Below are positions 17,204 to 26,661 of a DNA stretch of 64,000 nt, one piece after another. Numbering within the stretch: the first letter of the stretch is position 1; each line of letters begins with the position of its first letter. The notes under the pieces were generated by a model. It did no database searches and was not told the origin of the DNA. It saw only the letters and a program-made list of their open reading frames with translations. Source of the DNA: JAJRTA01 sp965603125 (GTDB taxonomy: Bacteria > Zixibacteria > MSB-5A5 > GN15 > FEB-12); NCBI GenBank assembly GCA_965603125.1, contig CBFDBU010000008.1, forward strand, positions 62,001 through 126,000, given 5' to 3'. A program made the position numbers and the translations under genes.

Positions 17204-17640
17204 GCATATTGAGCATAAAGGTATCCCTCCGTCACCGGGCGCGCGAGCTGGTGTTGCAGGCGTTGTATGCGTCCGAACAGGGTGACGCGGCTCCGAACGA
17301 GGACTTCTCGAATATCGTCGATGCCGAACCGCTGCCCGACCGAGCGCTGCAGTTCGCCCGCCAACTGTATGACCTGACGCAGACACATCGCCGGTGGGCC
17401 GACGAGCGGATCAGTCAACTGGCCGAGAACTGGGAAATCAACCGGATGGCGGCAGTCGATCTTGCCATTCTGCGAATGGCGATAGTGGAATTGCAGTACG
17501 TTGTCGACGTGCCGGTCAAAGTAGTCCTGAACGAGGCAATCGAACTGGCCAAGACGTTTTCCACGGATGATTCTTCGGCGTTCGTAAACGGTATCCTCGA
17601 CAACTTCGTCAAACAGATGGAGGGCTCCTCAAGGGATTAG
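17200..17640 (+). CDS. nusB: Transcription antitermination factor NusB
   Basis: This 146 aa all-helical RNA-binding protein joins NusE (S10) at boxA in antitermination of rRNA operons. Diagnostic segments are RHRARELVLQALYASEQG near the start and AVDLAILRMAIVELQYV...VVLNEAIELAKTFSTDDSSAFVNGILD at the end. Start TTG 17200 overlaps the ribH stop; a second in-frame TTG at 17209 is possible. The ribH-nusB pairing is common across bacteria. Confidence 0.94.
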   Translation: MSILSIKVSLRHRARELVLQALYASEQGDAAPNEDFSNIVDAEPLPDRALQFARQLYDLTQTHRRWADERISQLAENWEINRMAAVDLAILRMAIVELQYVVDVPVKVVLNEAIELAKTFSTDDSSAFVNGILDNFVKQMEGSSRD

Positions 17641-17743
17641 CTGTCATGGGTGGGTGACAGGCAGTTCGGTTTCCGAGTATAATGGGACTTTTCTTCGACA
17701 ACCTCCCGACGCGTCAGCATACGCGGCGGTCTGTAAAAGGAAC

Positions 17744-17771
17744 TGGACAGGCAACATAAAGCTGTTATATT
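17744..17771 (+). promoter_or_regulatory. Possible promoter of the glycan/membrane cluster
   Basis: TGGACA (17744-17749), a 16-base spacer and TATATT (17766-17771), about 75 bases before the first gene of the cluster. The spacer is slightly short. Confidence 0.4.
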
Positions 17772-17846
17772 GCAACTCTTTAGGAGGCCGCCGCACACTG
17801 TCAGGGAAGAAGGTCCGGCGGCATAGCTCTCGACCGGTCCTTGTGG

Positions 17847-20800
17847 ATGAAAAGCAGTTCTCGCTACAACCTCGACATCACCAATGCTATCATCGGCTTT
17901 GGCATCTGGTTTCTGAGCTTTTGGGTCTACTATCTCACTAAGGCCGTGACCCTGTCATTCTGGGACTGCGGTGAATTCATCGCCGCTGGTTACGTTCTGG
18001 GCATACCCCATCCGCCCGGATCGCCCCTGTGGGTAATGGTCGGGCGCATCTTCAGTATTCTGCCGATTTCCTCCGATATTGCCGTGCGCGTAAACATGCT
18101 GTCTGGTTTCTGTTCGTCGTTCACGGCGCTGTTCGGTTACCTGGCATCGGTGCGTATTCTCTGGATATGGTTCGGATCGGATCGGAGCACCTACAGTCGG
18201 CTGCTGATTTACGGTGGGGCCGCGTCGGGAGCTCTGTTTCTCGCTTTTGGCCTCACGAACTGGACCAACTCGGTGGAGGCCGAAGTTTACGGCATGTCCA
18301 TGATGTTAATGATAGCTATGCTGTGGCTGATACTGCTCTATCTCGAACGTCGGGGCACCGCCCTTGGCGAGCGGATCATGCTGCTGATCGTCTTTTTAGC
18401 CTTTCTGGGTATCGGCGTTCACATGATCACGTTCCTGGTCTTCCCGGTGGCGGCCCTCGTTTTCATTATCAAGAAGGACGCCGGCGTCGCAACCTGGTTT
18501 ACGGCCGCGCTCTTTTTTGCTGCTGAACTGTACCTGGTATTCGTTCTCTCATCCCAGGTCGGCGAACTGCCCTGGTATCTGCCGGTAGTGATAGTATTCG
18601 TGTTCTACCTGTTCTACGTCTTCTCCTTCGACCGCATTCCGCGCCTGTTTCTTTATGTCGGCGGTGGTTTCCTGCTGGCTACGGCCCCCGGGTGGGTGAC
18701 GGCAATCAACATTGTGGGAAAAGCGTACGGTGTTTCCGGTGTGGTTGGCGGCAGTGTCCAGCAGGTCTTGACAATTGTGGCTCAACTGGCGACGGCCGCT
18801 TTAATATTGACCGGGCTTTATTGTCTCTCGAAGTACCTGGGCAAAAGCGCAACCGGCGCTCGACGGAGTGTTTATCTGACGGCGGCTTCTTTTACCCTGA
18901 CCGCCGGGATCGCGTCGGCGCTGCTGCATGTTCCGAAGGGTTATACGACCTTTCTGGTCCTCTCTGCGATTATGGCCTTGGTTGTCGCGGCATTCCTGTG
19001 GCGTCACATACACTGGCCTATATTAACAGCGGCCGTGGGCGCATCCCTCGTGGTTATGGACCTGAGTCTGTTTGTAATCGGTATTGGCGTGGCGGCGGCA
19101 GCGTTGCTCGCGATGGGTCTGGGAGGTCGTCTGCCGCGGTGGCGAACTGGCCTGATGATTCTTGTCATGGCCGTGGCCGGCTTTTCCGTGCACCTGTTCA
19201 TTCCGATCCGGTCGGCGCAACAGCCTTCTCTTAACGAAAACAATCCTTCGGAATCCTTGCGTACGACGGTCAACTTCCTCGAGCGAAAACAATACGGTAC
19301 GCAGTCGATGGTCGAACGGATGTTCATGCGCCGGGCGGACTGGGTCAACCAGTTCGGCAATCACCGACGGATGGGTTTCTGGGGCTTTTTTCAACAGCAG
19401 TATGGCCTCCGGGGTTCTAAATTCGTGCTGCTTCTGCTTCTGGGTTTGTTCGGAGTCTGGGAGGTCGTTCGTCGTTCCCCGGTAGCGGGGTGGCCACTGG
19501 TGGTGCTCCTGCTCCTTTCAACGGTGGGGCTGGTGCTGTATATGAATTTCGCGGACGGGACACGCCAGGGTCTCGGTACGGGACCCGATCACATCGAGGT
19601 GCGCGACCGGGACTATTTCTTTACGCCCGGTTTCGTTCTCTTCGGCCTGGCGATCGGGATCGGAGCCGCGATAGTCGTTCAATACATCCGCAGCAGTGTC
19701 AGGCGGTTTTCAGCTCTCCCGAGAAAGACAGTGCTGTCTTGTGCTCTTGTCGTGCTGCTCTTGCCGGGTTATGCCTTAGGTGTGAACTACTACTATTGCG
19801 ACCGCTCGCGGAACTTCATCCCCTACGACTACGCCTGGAATCTCCTGGACTCGGCTGACGAAAACGCCGTCCTGTTCACCAACGGCGACAATGACACCTT
19901 TCCGCTCTGGTGCCTGCAGGAGGTCTACGGTGTGCGCACCGACGTCAAGGTTGTGAACCTGTCGCTGGCCAACCTGCGCTGGTACATCAAGCAGCTTCAG
20001 AGCAACCTGGGACTCGATCTGGGCTGGAGCGACGAGCGGATTGACCGGCTGCGGCCTTTCCGCGTGCCCGACAGCGCCACCCTCAGCGCCCGTGGCCAGA
20101 TAGTCGACAAATCCGTCTATGGGTACCTCGGCCTGAGCAGCAGGAAACTTGACAGTGTGTATAGATCCGCCGGCGTTCCCTATGGCGCTACGTTTCCTCT
20201 CCGCGCGCAGGTAGTGGACAAGCTGATCTACAGCCGGCTGGGCAGGGAACCAATCAATTTTTCGGTCACCTCGGGACGTGGCTCTCGGGTCTTTCTGGGC
20301 CGCCGAATCGACAGTCTCCTGTCGTTGAACGGCATGATGTGGCGGGTTAATGAGACGGGAGGGGCGATTCGGGCCGATATGGAATCGTCCGTGGATTTCT
20401 TTACCAGACCCGGTCGGTTCAGCGCTCGCGGAGTCAATGATCCCACGATCTACAAGAACGAAGCCACCCGCCGGCTGGTCAGCAACTTCACCAACGGCTT
20501 TCTTCTGGTGGCTGATTCTCTGCGCGCCCGTGGTGATATCCGACAGGCGGAAGAACTTGCCCGGCTGGCCGTGGAACAGATGCCGCTCTCGGCGGACGCA
20601 GTGGAGTATCTGGCCGGGATCTACGGCCAACAGGGACGGGTGGAGGACCTGTCGGCCCTCTACCGAAAAACCGTAGCTGGAGACAGAAGTACCCTTGCCG
20701 TGATGATGGCGCTGGCATATCGCCAGATAGGAGATGACATTAGAGCCGAGCAACTGCTGGACAGCCTGCTAACCGCTGATGAGACCTGCCGGCCGGCTTT

Positions 20801-20969
20801 CGAGGAACTGGTCCGGCTTTACTTCGAGAACAACCAGGTGGGCAGCATGGACGTGCTGCTGAAGCGATGGCTGCGAACCAATCCCGGTGACAGGCGAGCC
20901 AGGCTGATGCTTGAGGAACTGCGCCGGGGTCTCGATTCGTTCGACTCCGTGCGAGGGAGCGGCCGGTGA
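17847..20969 (+). CDS. DUF2723 multi-pass membrane protein with C-terminal TPR region
   Basis: This is a protein of about 1040 aa; ATG 17847 is preferred to the TTG two codons earlier. The N-terminus carries the DUF2723 signature, LSFWDCGEFIAAGYVLGIPH followed by PPGSPL, in which the Asp-Cys-Gly-Glu lies in the first extracytoplasmic loop. About 14 hydrophobic segments fill residues 10-650. The family contains TMEM260-type protein O-mannosyltransferases and related GT-C folds, so lipid-linked sugar transfer to exported proteins is plausible (inference). Residues from about 860 form TPR-like helices (RQAEELARLAVEQMPLSADA, AVEYLAGIYGQQGRVEDLSA). Its stop overlaps the next glycosyltransferase start (GTGA). 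Confidence 0.85.
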   Translation: MKSSSRYNLDITNAIIGFGIWFLSFWVYYLTKAVTLSFWDCGEFIAAGYVLGIPHPPGSPLWVMVGRIFSILPISSDIAVRVNMLSGFCSSFTALFGYLASVRILWIWFGSDRSTYSRLLIYGGAASGALFLAFGLTNWTNSVEAEVYGMSMMLMIAMLWLILLYLERRGTALGERIMLLIVFLAFLGIGVHMITFLVFPVAALVFIIKKDAGVATWFTAALFFAAELYLVFVLSSQVGELPWYLPVVIVFVFYLFYVFSFDRIPRLFLYVGGGFLLATAPGWVTAINIVGKAYGVSGVVGGSVQQVLTIVAQLATAALILTGLYCLSKYLGKSATGARRSVYLTAASFTLTAGIASALLHVPKGYTTFLVLSAIMALVVAAFLWRHIHWPILTAAVGASLVVMDLSLFVIGIGVAAAALLAMGLGGRLPRWRTGLMILVMAVAGFSVHLFIPIRSAQQPSLNENNPSESLRTTVNFLERKQYGTQSMVERMFMRRADWVNQFGNHRRMGFWGFFQQQYGLRGSKFVLLLLLGLFGVWEVVRRSPVAGWPLVVLLLLSTVGLVLYMNFADGTRQGLGTGPDHIEVRDRDYFFTPGFVLFGLAIGIGAAIVVQYIRSSVRRFSALPRKTVLSCALVVLLLPGYALGVNYYYCDRSRNFIPYDYAWNLLDSADENAVLFTNGDNDTFPLWCLQEVYGVRTDVKVVNLSLANLRWYIKQLQSNLGLDLGWSDERIDRLRPFRVPDSATLSARGQIVDKSVYGYLGLSSRKLDSVYRSAGVPYGATFPLRAQVVDKLIYSRLGREPINFSVTSGRGSRVFLGRRIDSLLSLNGMMWRVNETGGAIRADMESSVDFFTRPGRFSARGVNDPTIYKNEATRRLVSNFTNGFLLVADSLRARGDIRQAEELARLAVEQMPLSADAVEYLAGIYGQQGRVEDLSALYRKTVAGDRSTLAVMMALAYRQIGDDIRAEQLLDSLLTADETCRPAFEELVRLYFENNQVGSMDVLLKRWLRTNPGDRRARLMLEELRRGLDSFDSVRGSGR

Positions 20970-22081
20970 GGATTCTGGCTCTCAACTGGAATGACCTGAA
21001 GAACCCTTATGCCGGTGGGGCCGAGGTCCACCTTGAGGAGATGCTGCGACGTCTGGTGACGTACGGTCACGAAGTGACGCTGCTGTGTTCAGGGTTCGCT
21101 GGCTGTCGGCGCTCTGAGACAGTGGAAGGTATCAGGATAGTCAGGTGCGGTAATAGACACAACTTCAACCTGGTCGTCCCATTTCACATCAGGCGACTCG
21201 TGCGCGACAATCATTACGACATCCTGGTGGAAGACATCAACAAGATACCTTTCTACACGCCGCTCTATCTGGACATCAAGACGTTGGTGGTGGTGCCGCA
21301 CCTTTTCGCCACGACGGTGTTTCACGAAATCAACTTCGTGCTTGGGTGCTACATCTACCTCGCGGAGAAACCGATGGTGTCGATCTACCGGGGGCGGCCG
21401 TTCAACGTCATATCGGAGTCGACCGCCGACGATATCGCCGCTCGTGGCATCCCCCGCAGCGACATATCAATTATCCACTGTGGTATCGACCGGCAGGTCT
21501 ATGCGCACGACCCCGGTCTGCCCAAGTATGAGCAGCCGACTATCCTCTACCTGGGACGGATAAAGAAGTACAAGTCGATTCAGGACCTGGTATGCGCGCT
21601 GGCGCTGGTAAAGAAAAAGCTGCCCGAGGCGCGACTGATGGTTGTCGGCGCCGGTGACTATCTTGACAGTCTCAAGTCTCTGGCGAGATCGATGGGCTTG
21701 GCCCATGACGTGGAGTTTCCGGGTTTTGTTTCGCCGGAAGAGAAAGTCGAGCGCATGCGCCGCGCGCACGTGTCCGTTCTTCCGTCGTTGAAGGAAGGAT
21801 GGGGGTTGACCAATATCGAGGCCAATTCCGTCGGGACGGCGGTGGTGGCGGCCGATGTGCCGGGCCTGAGGGATTCCGTTCGTGACGGCCAAACCGGGTT
21901 GCTCTACGAGTACGGCGATGTCGAGCAGTTGGCCCGGAAGCTCTTGCAAATTCTCGCCGACGACAGCCTGCGCGTGCGTCTGCAGGAGGGCGCCCTCAAG
22001 TGGGCCGAGACATTCAACTGGGACGATGCCGCCCGCAAGTTCGAGGACCTTCTGCTGAAACTGGTCGGGGAGAGGCGATGA
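20966..22081 (+). CDS. Family 4 glycosyltransferase
   Basis: This 371 aa GT-B fold enzyme starts at GTG 20966, overlapping the preceding stop. The N-terminal domain has the acceptor-side glycine turn NPYAGGAEVHLEEMLRRL. The C-terminal nucleotide-sugar domain shows ILYLGRIKKYKSIQDLVCAL, then LPSLKEGWGLTNIEANSVGT with the E-x7-E motif, and GLLYEYGDVEQLARKLLQIL. The retaining GT4 family transfers sugars from nucleotide donors in the cytoplasm; donor and acceptor cannot be told from sequence. It is coupled to the membrane protein that follows. Confidence 0.92.
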   Translation: MRILALNWNDLKNPYAGGAEVHLEEMLRRLVTYGHEVTLLCSGFAGCRRSETVEGIRIVRCGNRHNFNLVVPFHIRRLVRDNHYDILVEDINKIPFYTPLYLDIKTLVVVPHLFATTVFHEINFVLGCYIYLAEKPMVSIYRGRPFNVISESTADDIAARGIPRSDISIIHCGIDRQVYAHDPGLPKYEQPTILYLGRIKKYKSIQDLVCALALVKKKLPEARLMVVGAGDYLDSLKSLARSMGLAHDVEFPGFVSPEEKVERMRRAHVSVLPSLKEGWGLTNIEANSVGTAVVAADVPGLRDSVRDGQTGLLYEYGDVEQLARKLLQILADDSLRVRLQEGALKWAETFNWDDAARKFEDLLLKLVGERR

Positions 22082-23091
22082 AGTCGAAGGCGAAGAAGCA
22101 ATTCTATTTCCTATTGGGTATTGTGATATCGGCGGCATTCGTGTGGGCTCTTTTTCGTAATATTGATTTTGGGGACTTGTGGGGCGCCCTTAAGGGAGCC
22201 AACTACCTCTGGTTGATACCGAACGTTCTGTTGATAGTTCTGACCATGTACCAGCGTGCTTACCGCTGGCGCTTCATGGTGGCGCCGATCGGCCGCGTCC
22301 CGTTTTCCAAGCTCCTCGCGGCGACCTGTATCGGTTTCATGGCCAACAACGTTCTGCCGCTGCGGTTGGGGGAGTTTGTGCGCGCTTACTCTCTTGCTAT
22401 GCAGCACAAACAGATCACCAAGTCGGCCTCCCTGGCGACTATCTTTGTCGAGCGTATGGTTTTCGACCTCGTGGCTCTTTTGCTGATCTTCGGTGTCGTT
22501 CTCGGCCTGTCGCACCTGTCGCTGGATGAGTCGATGAGATACGGGCTCAGCATTGCCATTGGAGCTGCTTTCCTTGGGCTTGTTTTTATCATGGTCATGG
22601 CCCTAAAGCCGGTGCAGACCACCAGTTTCCTGACGCGGTACCTGTTTATGATTCCCGAACGCGGCAAACAGTTCATCCAGCGCGTGGTTATGAAATTCAC
22701 GCGCGGACTTGAGTTTCTGAGGGACAGAGACGCCGTGATGCAGGTGGCGTTTCACACGCTGTTGATCTGGATACTGATGGGAGTATCCAACCTGTTCGTC
22801 TTTCGCGCTTTCGGTCTTGATCTGCCGCTGGATGCTTCGTTCGTGGTGTTGGTGGTGGTGTCGGTGTCGATCCTGGTTCCGTCCTCACCCGGATTCATCG
22901 GCGTCTACCATGCCGGAGCCGTTTGGGCTATGATGGCCTATGGGTACACCAAGAGCGAGGTTCTGCCCTGCGCCATTGTCCTTCACGCCGCTCAGTACTT
23001 AGTGGTAACTCTCATGGGTTTCTATTTCCTGAAAAAGGAGCACCTCACGCTTAAGAGGCTGGAGGAAGTGGCAGGCGAGAACGAGCAATAG
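22078..23091 (+). CDS. Flippase-like/LPG synthase-type integral membrane protein
   Basis: This 337 aa protein has about eight membrane helices, starting MKSKAKKQFYFLLGIVISAA with ATG 22078 overlapping the glycosyltransferase stop. Residues from RAYRWRFMVAP through ANNVLPLRLGEFVRAY to VERMVFDLVALL and SSPGFIGVYHAGAV match the lysylphosphatidylglycerol synthase transmembrane region family (UPF0104, AglD-type). Standalone members, without the C-terminal GNAT-like domain, often sit beside glycosyltransferases and are thought to move or anchor lipid-linked sugars. That role is inference here. Confidence 0.88.
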   Translation: MKSKAKKQFYFLLGIVISAAFVWALFRNIDFGDLWGALKGANYLWLIPNVLLIVLTMYQRAYRWRFMVAPIGRVPFSKLLAATCIGFMANNVLPLRLGEFVRAYSLAMQHKQITKSASLATIFVERMVFDLVALLLIFGVVLGLSHLSLDESMRYGLSIAIGAAFLGLVFIMVMALKPVQTTSFLTRYLFMIPERGKQFIQRVVMKFTRGLEFLRDRDAVMQVAFHTLLIWILMGVSNLFVFRAFGLDLPLDASFVVLVVVSVSILVPSSPGFIGVYHAGAVWAMMAYGYTKSEVLPCAIVLHAAQYLVVTLMGFYFLKKEHLTLKRLEEVAGENEQ

Positions 23092-23179
23092 CCGGGACGG
23101 CCAGGTGATTCCGATCCCGGTTGCGCGGGTATCATGTCATTCATAGTCCGCGTTTCGGTTGATTGAGCAGAGTGGTTCG

Positions 23180-25402
23180 ATGCGTGACACGGTTTTCAAG
23201 CGTACTATTCTTGCCATACTGATCCTTGCGACCTTATGGCGGATCGGGTTTCTGACTACCGGCCGGGTGCTCCCGGTCATGTGGGACGCCAGTCGCTACG
23301 CCAGTGCGGGGGTAGCCCTGTTATCTTACGTGGACGACTCCGGGCCACAGCAGGAAACCAACGAAGACCTGGACCGGGAAGCGTTCGCCTACTACTACGA
23401 CAAGTACGTCCAGGGCGAACAGATCGACTGGCTGTTCTATGCGCCGCACACTCTGACCCAGGCGCGTGAGGACCTTTTCCTGAGCGGTCCGCTCTACCCG
23501 CTTCTGCTGGCGGCGGTTTTCTATCTCGCACCCGCAGCGGATTTCACCTGCGCCCGTCTGGTGGGGATCGCGCTGGATATTATCGCCTGCCTCCTTTTGA
23601 TGCTGATTGCCGTCCGTCTCGTGGGTCGCAAGGCGGCGCTGCTGGCGGGTGCCGTCTACGCCGTCTACTTTCCCTTCACGCTGGCGTCGACCACGCTGTT
23701 GATGGAGACCTCCACCGTTTTTTTCATCCTGCTCGCGATTTACGCCATGATCCGCGGTGTCGAGACCGACCAGCGTGTCTTCTTCGTTGCGGCCGGGATT
23801 ATCAGCGGACTGTTGGTGCTGCACAAGCCCACGGCGATGTTCCTCGGCCTTCCTCTTGTCGTCGGACTGTACCTGTACACGCGGCGGTCGTGGGATGGGC
23901 GGAAGTTCCTGTGGCGGCTGGCGCAGGTAGCGCTGCCGGCTTTAGTTGTTTTTGCGGTCTGGCTGGGTATTTCGTCGGCAAAGTATGGTCAACCGGCGCT
24001 TCGCGATCCTGCCTACGCCGGGGTCAATCTGAGACAGTCGTCCTCGATCAGGTTCGAGGGTTACGATCTCGACCAGGTCGAGCCCACGTTCTCTGAAAGA
24101 AAGGTGTACGGCGATTTCTTCGGCCAACTGCCCGGTTACCTGGGCCTTTTCGCCAAGAAGTTCGAGCGCCTCTGGAGCCGCCCCTACAACGATTTCAAGA
24201 GAACCTTCGTCCTGCCCTACGTGGTTGATGAGCGACTGCACGTAATAGTAGTATCGCTGGGGTTGGTAGGGCTCCTCTTCATGGTAGCGAAAAACCTGTC
24301 ACTGGCCGCCTGGCCGTTGCTCATTACTGCCTACTATATATCGCTTCACCTCGTGTTTCATTCGATCAATCGGTACGCGTTCGCGGCCATACCGCTGCTG
24401 ATAATCTGCGGCGCCGGTTTGGTGACGGCGCTGGCGGACAGGTACGCGGCTTCCGGGTCGGCGGCAAGACGAATTCTGCCGGTCGCTGCCGGCCTGCTTC
24501 TTATCGGCTGGCTGATCGAGGCGCACTGGTTGAGTGCCATATTTGGCTGTGAACTGTCTTTGACTATGGTCGTGACAGTCATAATTCTCAAAGCGCTGTT
24601 GTGGCTGGCGGCGGTGACTCTCCTGGTGAGGGAGTTGTGGGGCGGCAGGTGGCGAGCGCGTCATCTGTGGGTGGGGCTGGCGGCGAGCCTGATCTTTACC
24701 CTGACGACTGCCACGCCGCTTCTTTTCCGCAACGGCTGGGCGGAGTTCTCGTGCCGTCTGGATGATCCGAAGATGAAGGCCGGGACCCGGCTCTATGTCT
24801 CGCGAATGGGGCCGCTTGATGAGGGCGATCTCCTGGCTCTCATGATAGATCTCAATGCTCCCTCGGAGCGCAAGAACAGTTTCTCCCTGTTTGTCGGGGA
24901 CAGAGAGCAGCGGTACGTGGTCGGCCGGGAGCCGCTGGCTCGGTACTTCTATCCCAAGCCGACATACGATGAGTACGCCCGACTTGAAGGGCAGGGCATT
25001 GAGCACTTTCGCCAGTATGCCGTCGTGCCGGTGGAGGCCGGTCGGATCCGGCGTCTTCTGGAGAGGGACGGCTTCCTGGACGTATCCGTGGCCATCAACG
25101 ACGGTATGCAGGAAGCGGACAATTACATCACGCTCCACGGCAGCTACGCCACGGGAAACGCCGATGTTCTGATGCCGTCGCACCACTATACCTCCGTGGA
25201 GCGGTATGTGCATCGTGACGACCCCCGAATCAGGCTCCCTGTGAAACTTGTGTCCGACTCGGCCATTTCTTACTATATTACCCGTAATGACAGTATCGTT
25301 ATCGCCGGACAGGATCTGTCTCCCGCGGCCGGTAAGCAGACGGGGAGATACAATATGTACCTGGCTCTTTTCCGGCACGAGGGCGGGTTTCTTGTGTATT
25401 AG
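23180..25402 (+). CDS. GT39/ArnT-like membrane glycosyltransferase
   Basis: ATG 23180 gives about 740 aa (MRDTVFKRTILAILILATLW...). The fold is GT-C: a first helix, then an acidic extracytoplasmic loop with MWDASRYASAG, the typical Asp position of PMT_2-type enzymes, followed by at least ten hydrophobic segments up to residue 525, including LAGAVYAVYFPFTLASTTLL and SINRYAFAAIPLLIICGAGL. A soluble C-terminal domain of about 200 residues follows. These enzymes use polyprenyl-phosphate sugars at the periplasmic face. It belongs with the DUF2723 and GT4 genes, though 88 bases separate it from the previous stop. Exact substrate unknown. Confidence 0.85.
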   Translation: MRDTVFKRTILAILILATLWRIGFLTTGRVLPVMWDASRYASAGVALLSYVDDSGPQQETNEDLDREAFAYYYDKYVQGEQIDWLFYAPHTLTQAREDLFLSGPLYPLLLAAVFYLAPAADFTCARLVGIALDIIACLLLMLIAVRLVGRKAALLAGAVYAVYFPFTLASTTLLMETSTVFFILLAIYAMIRGVETDQRVFFVAAGIISGLLVLHKPTAMFLGLPLVVGLYLYTRRSWDGRKFLWRLAQVALPALVVFAVWLGISSAKYGQPALRDPAYAGVNLRQSSSIRFEGYDLDQVEPTFSERKVYGDFFGQLPGYLGLFAKKFERLWSRPYNDFKRTFVLPYVVDERLHVIVVSLGLVGLLFMVAKNLSLAAWPLLITAYYISLHLVFHSINRYAFAAIPLLIICGAGLVTALADRYAASGSAARRILPVAAGLLLIGWLIEAHWLSAIFGCELSLTMVVTVIILKALLWLAAVTLLVRELWGGRWRARHLWVGLAASLIFTLTTATPLLFRNGWAEFSCRLDDPKMKAGTRLYVSRMGPLDEGDLLALMIDLNAPSERKNSFSLFVGDREQRYVVGREPLARYFYPKPTYDEYARLEGQGIEHFRQYAVVPVEAGRIRRLLERDGFLDVSVAINDGMQEADNYITLHGSYATGNADVLMPSHHYTSVERYVHRDDPRIRLPVKLVSDSAISYYITRNDSIVIAGQDLSPAAGKQTGRYNMYLALFRHEGGFLVY

Positions 25403-25455
25403 AGGAGGAAAGTGAAGGACAATGGCTAGCCGGTGCACGAGGGGAGGATGTCCCA

Positions 25456-25627
25456 CAAGTCGGTAAGGGGCAGACCGGGGGTCTGCAGCCCACGGAATTC
25501 CCGTGAGCTCAGAGATTACCGTGCCTGGCAGACGCCCTCGTCTGCTGGGTAAGGGGTGGCAGCAGTTGTAGGTCGAGACCCCTGCGGTCTCGACAGATTC
25601 AGGTGTCAGAACCACAGGGGTTCTGAC
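25456..25627. repeat. Array of four palindromic (REP-like) hairpins
   Basis: Four perfect short palindromes lie in the 247-base gap. They are GCAGACC/GGTCTGC (25470-25476 and 25480-25486), GCAGACG/CGTCTGC (25528-25534 and 25539-25545), GTCGAGACC/GGTCTCGAC (25572-25580 and 25586-25594) and GTCAGAACC/GGTTCTGAC (25605-25613 and 25619-25627). Loops are 3-5 bases. The unit around the first one (25457-25498: AAGTCGG...GCAGAC...CACGGAAT) recurs at 43988-44031. No T tracts follow, so these look like dispersed repeats rather than ordinary terminators, although they may still influence transcript ends. Confidence 0.8.
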
Positions 25628-25649
25628 CTACAGGATTGAAGGACTACTC

Positions 25650-26660
25650 ATGAATATCGGGATAATCGGTTGCGGTTACTGGGGGCCGAATCTGGTACGG
25701 AACTTCAATGCTCTCGATGACGTCACCGTCGCGGCCGTAAGTGACGTGAGAAAGGAGCGGCTGGAATATATCGGCCGGCAGTTCCCGGCTGTTGGAGTGC
25801 TGACCACCGACGCCGGCGACATCCTTCGCTCACCGAATATAGACGCTGTGGTCATCGCCACGGCGGTGTCCAGTCATTTTCCGCTTGGCATGGAAGCCCT
25901 TTCCAACGGTAAACACCTGTTCATGGAGAAGCCGTTCACAGCCACGGTGGAGCAGGCCCGGCAGTTGATTGAACTGGCAGAGCGGAAAAACCTGCGTGTG
26001 ATGGTCGACCATACCTTTGTCTACACCGGCGCGATCGAGACGATAAAACAATTCATCGATTCGGGGCAGTTAGGGGAGATGTATTATTTCGATTCGGTGC
26101 GGGTGAACCTCGGTCTCTTTCAGCACGATGTCAACGTTATCTGGGATCTGGCTCCGCACGATGTTTCAATCATGGACTACCTGCTGGGGCGCGAGCCAAG
26201 AGCGATCGCGGCCACGGGCGTGGCCCATTTTGAGAGCGATATCGAGAACATCGCCTACATCTCCACCTACTATGACAACAACCTGTTGGGGCACATCCAC
26301 GTCAACTGGCTGGCGCCGGTGAAAGTGCGCAAGACGCTTATCTCGGGATCCAGGAAAATGATCATCTATGACGACATGGAACCCTCCGAGAAAGTAAAGG
26401 TGTACGATCGCGGCGTTGAAGTTGTCCACGACCGCAACCAGATCTATGATATCCTGATTCAGTACCGAACGGGAGACATGCTGGCGCCGAGGATCGACCT
26501 GACCGAGGCTCTCAAGAAGGTCACTCGCGAGTTCTATGACGCTGTTCATGAGAGCCGTCCGGCAAGAACCGACGGCCTTGCCGGTCTGCGGGTGGTAAGG
26601 ATTCTGGAGGCGGCCAACCGGTCAATCAGAGACGGCGGCCGGGTCGTCAGGCTGGATTGA
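25650..26660 (+). CDS. Gfo/Idh/MocA-family sugar dehydrogenase, WbpB-like
   Basis: This 336 aa protein has an N-terminal NAD(P)-binding Rossmann fold, NIGIIGCGYWGPNLVRNFN, followed by the family's EKP motif in LFMEKPFTATVEQARQLIEL. The substrate-side catalytic segment DLAPHDVSIMDYLLG carries the His. Because the next gene is a WbpD-like N-acetyltransferase, oxidation of a UDP-HexNAc or its uronate, as in di-N-acetylated uronic acid synthesis (WbpB/WlbA type), is the best inference. The aminotransferase that would link the two steps is not in the window. Confidence 0.9.
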   Translation: MNIGIIGCGYWGPNLVRNFNALDDVTVAAVSDVRKERLEYIGRQFPAVGVLTTDAGDILRSPNIDAVVIATAVSSHFPLGMEALSNGKHLFMEKPFTATVEQARQLIELAERKNLRVMVDHTFVYTGAIETIKQFIDSGQLGEMYYFDSVRVNLGLFQHDVNVIWDLAPHDVSIMDYLLGREPRAIAATGVAHFESDIENIAYISTYYDNNLLGHIHVNWLAPVKVRKTLISGSRKMIIYDDMEPSEKVKVYDRGVEVVHDRNQIYDILIQYRTGDMLAPRIDLTEALKKVTREFYDAVHESRPARTDGLAGLRVVRILEAANRSIRDGGRVVRLD

Positions 26661-26661
26661 T

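Noticed and set aside
19776..20753. A 325-codon minus-strand ORF
   Set aside because: It is antisense to the DUF2723 protein gene, with no recognisable domain.
24299..25615. A 438-codon minus-strand ORF
   Set aside because: It is antisense to the GT39 gene and runs into the palindromic repeat array. Its His/Arg/Gln-rich translation is typical of shadow frames.
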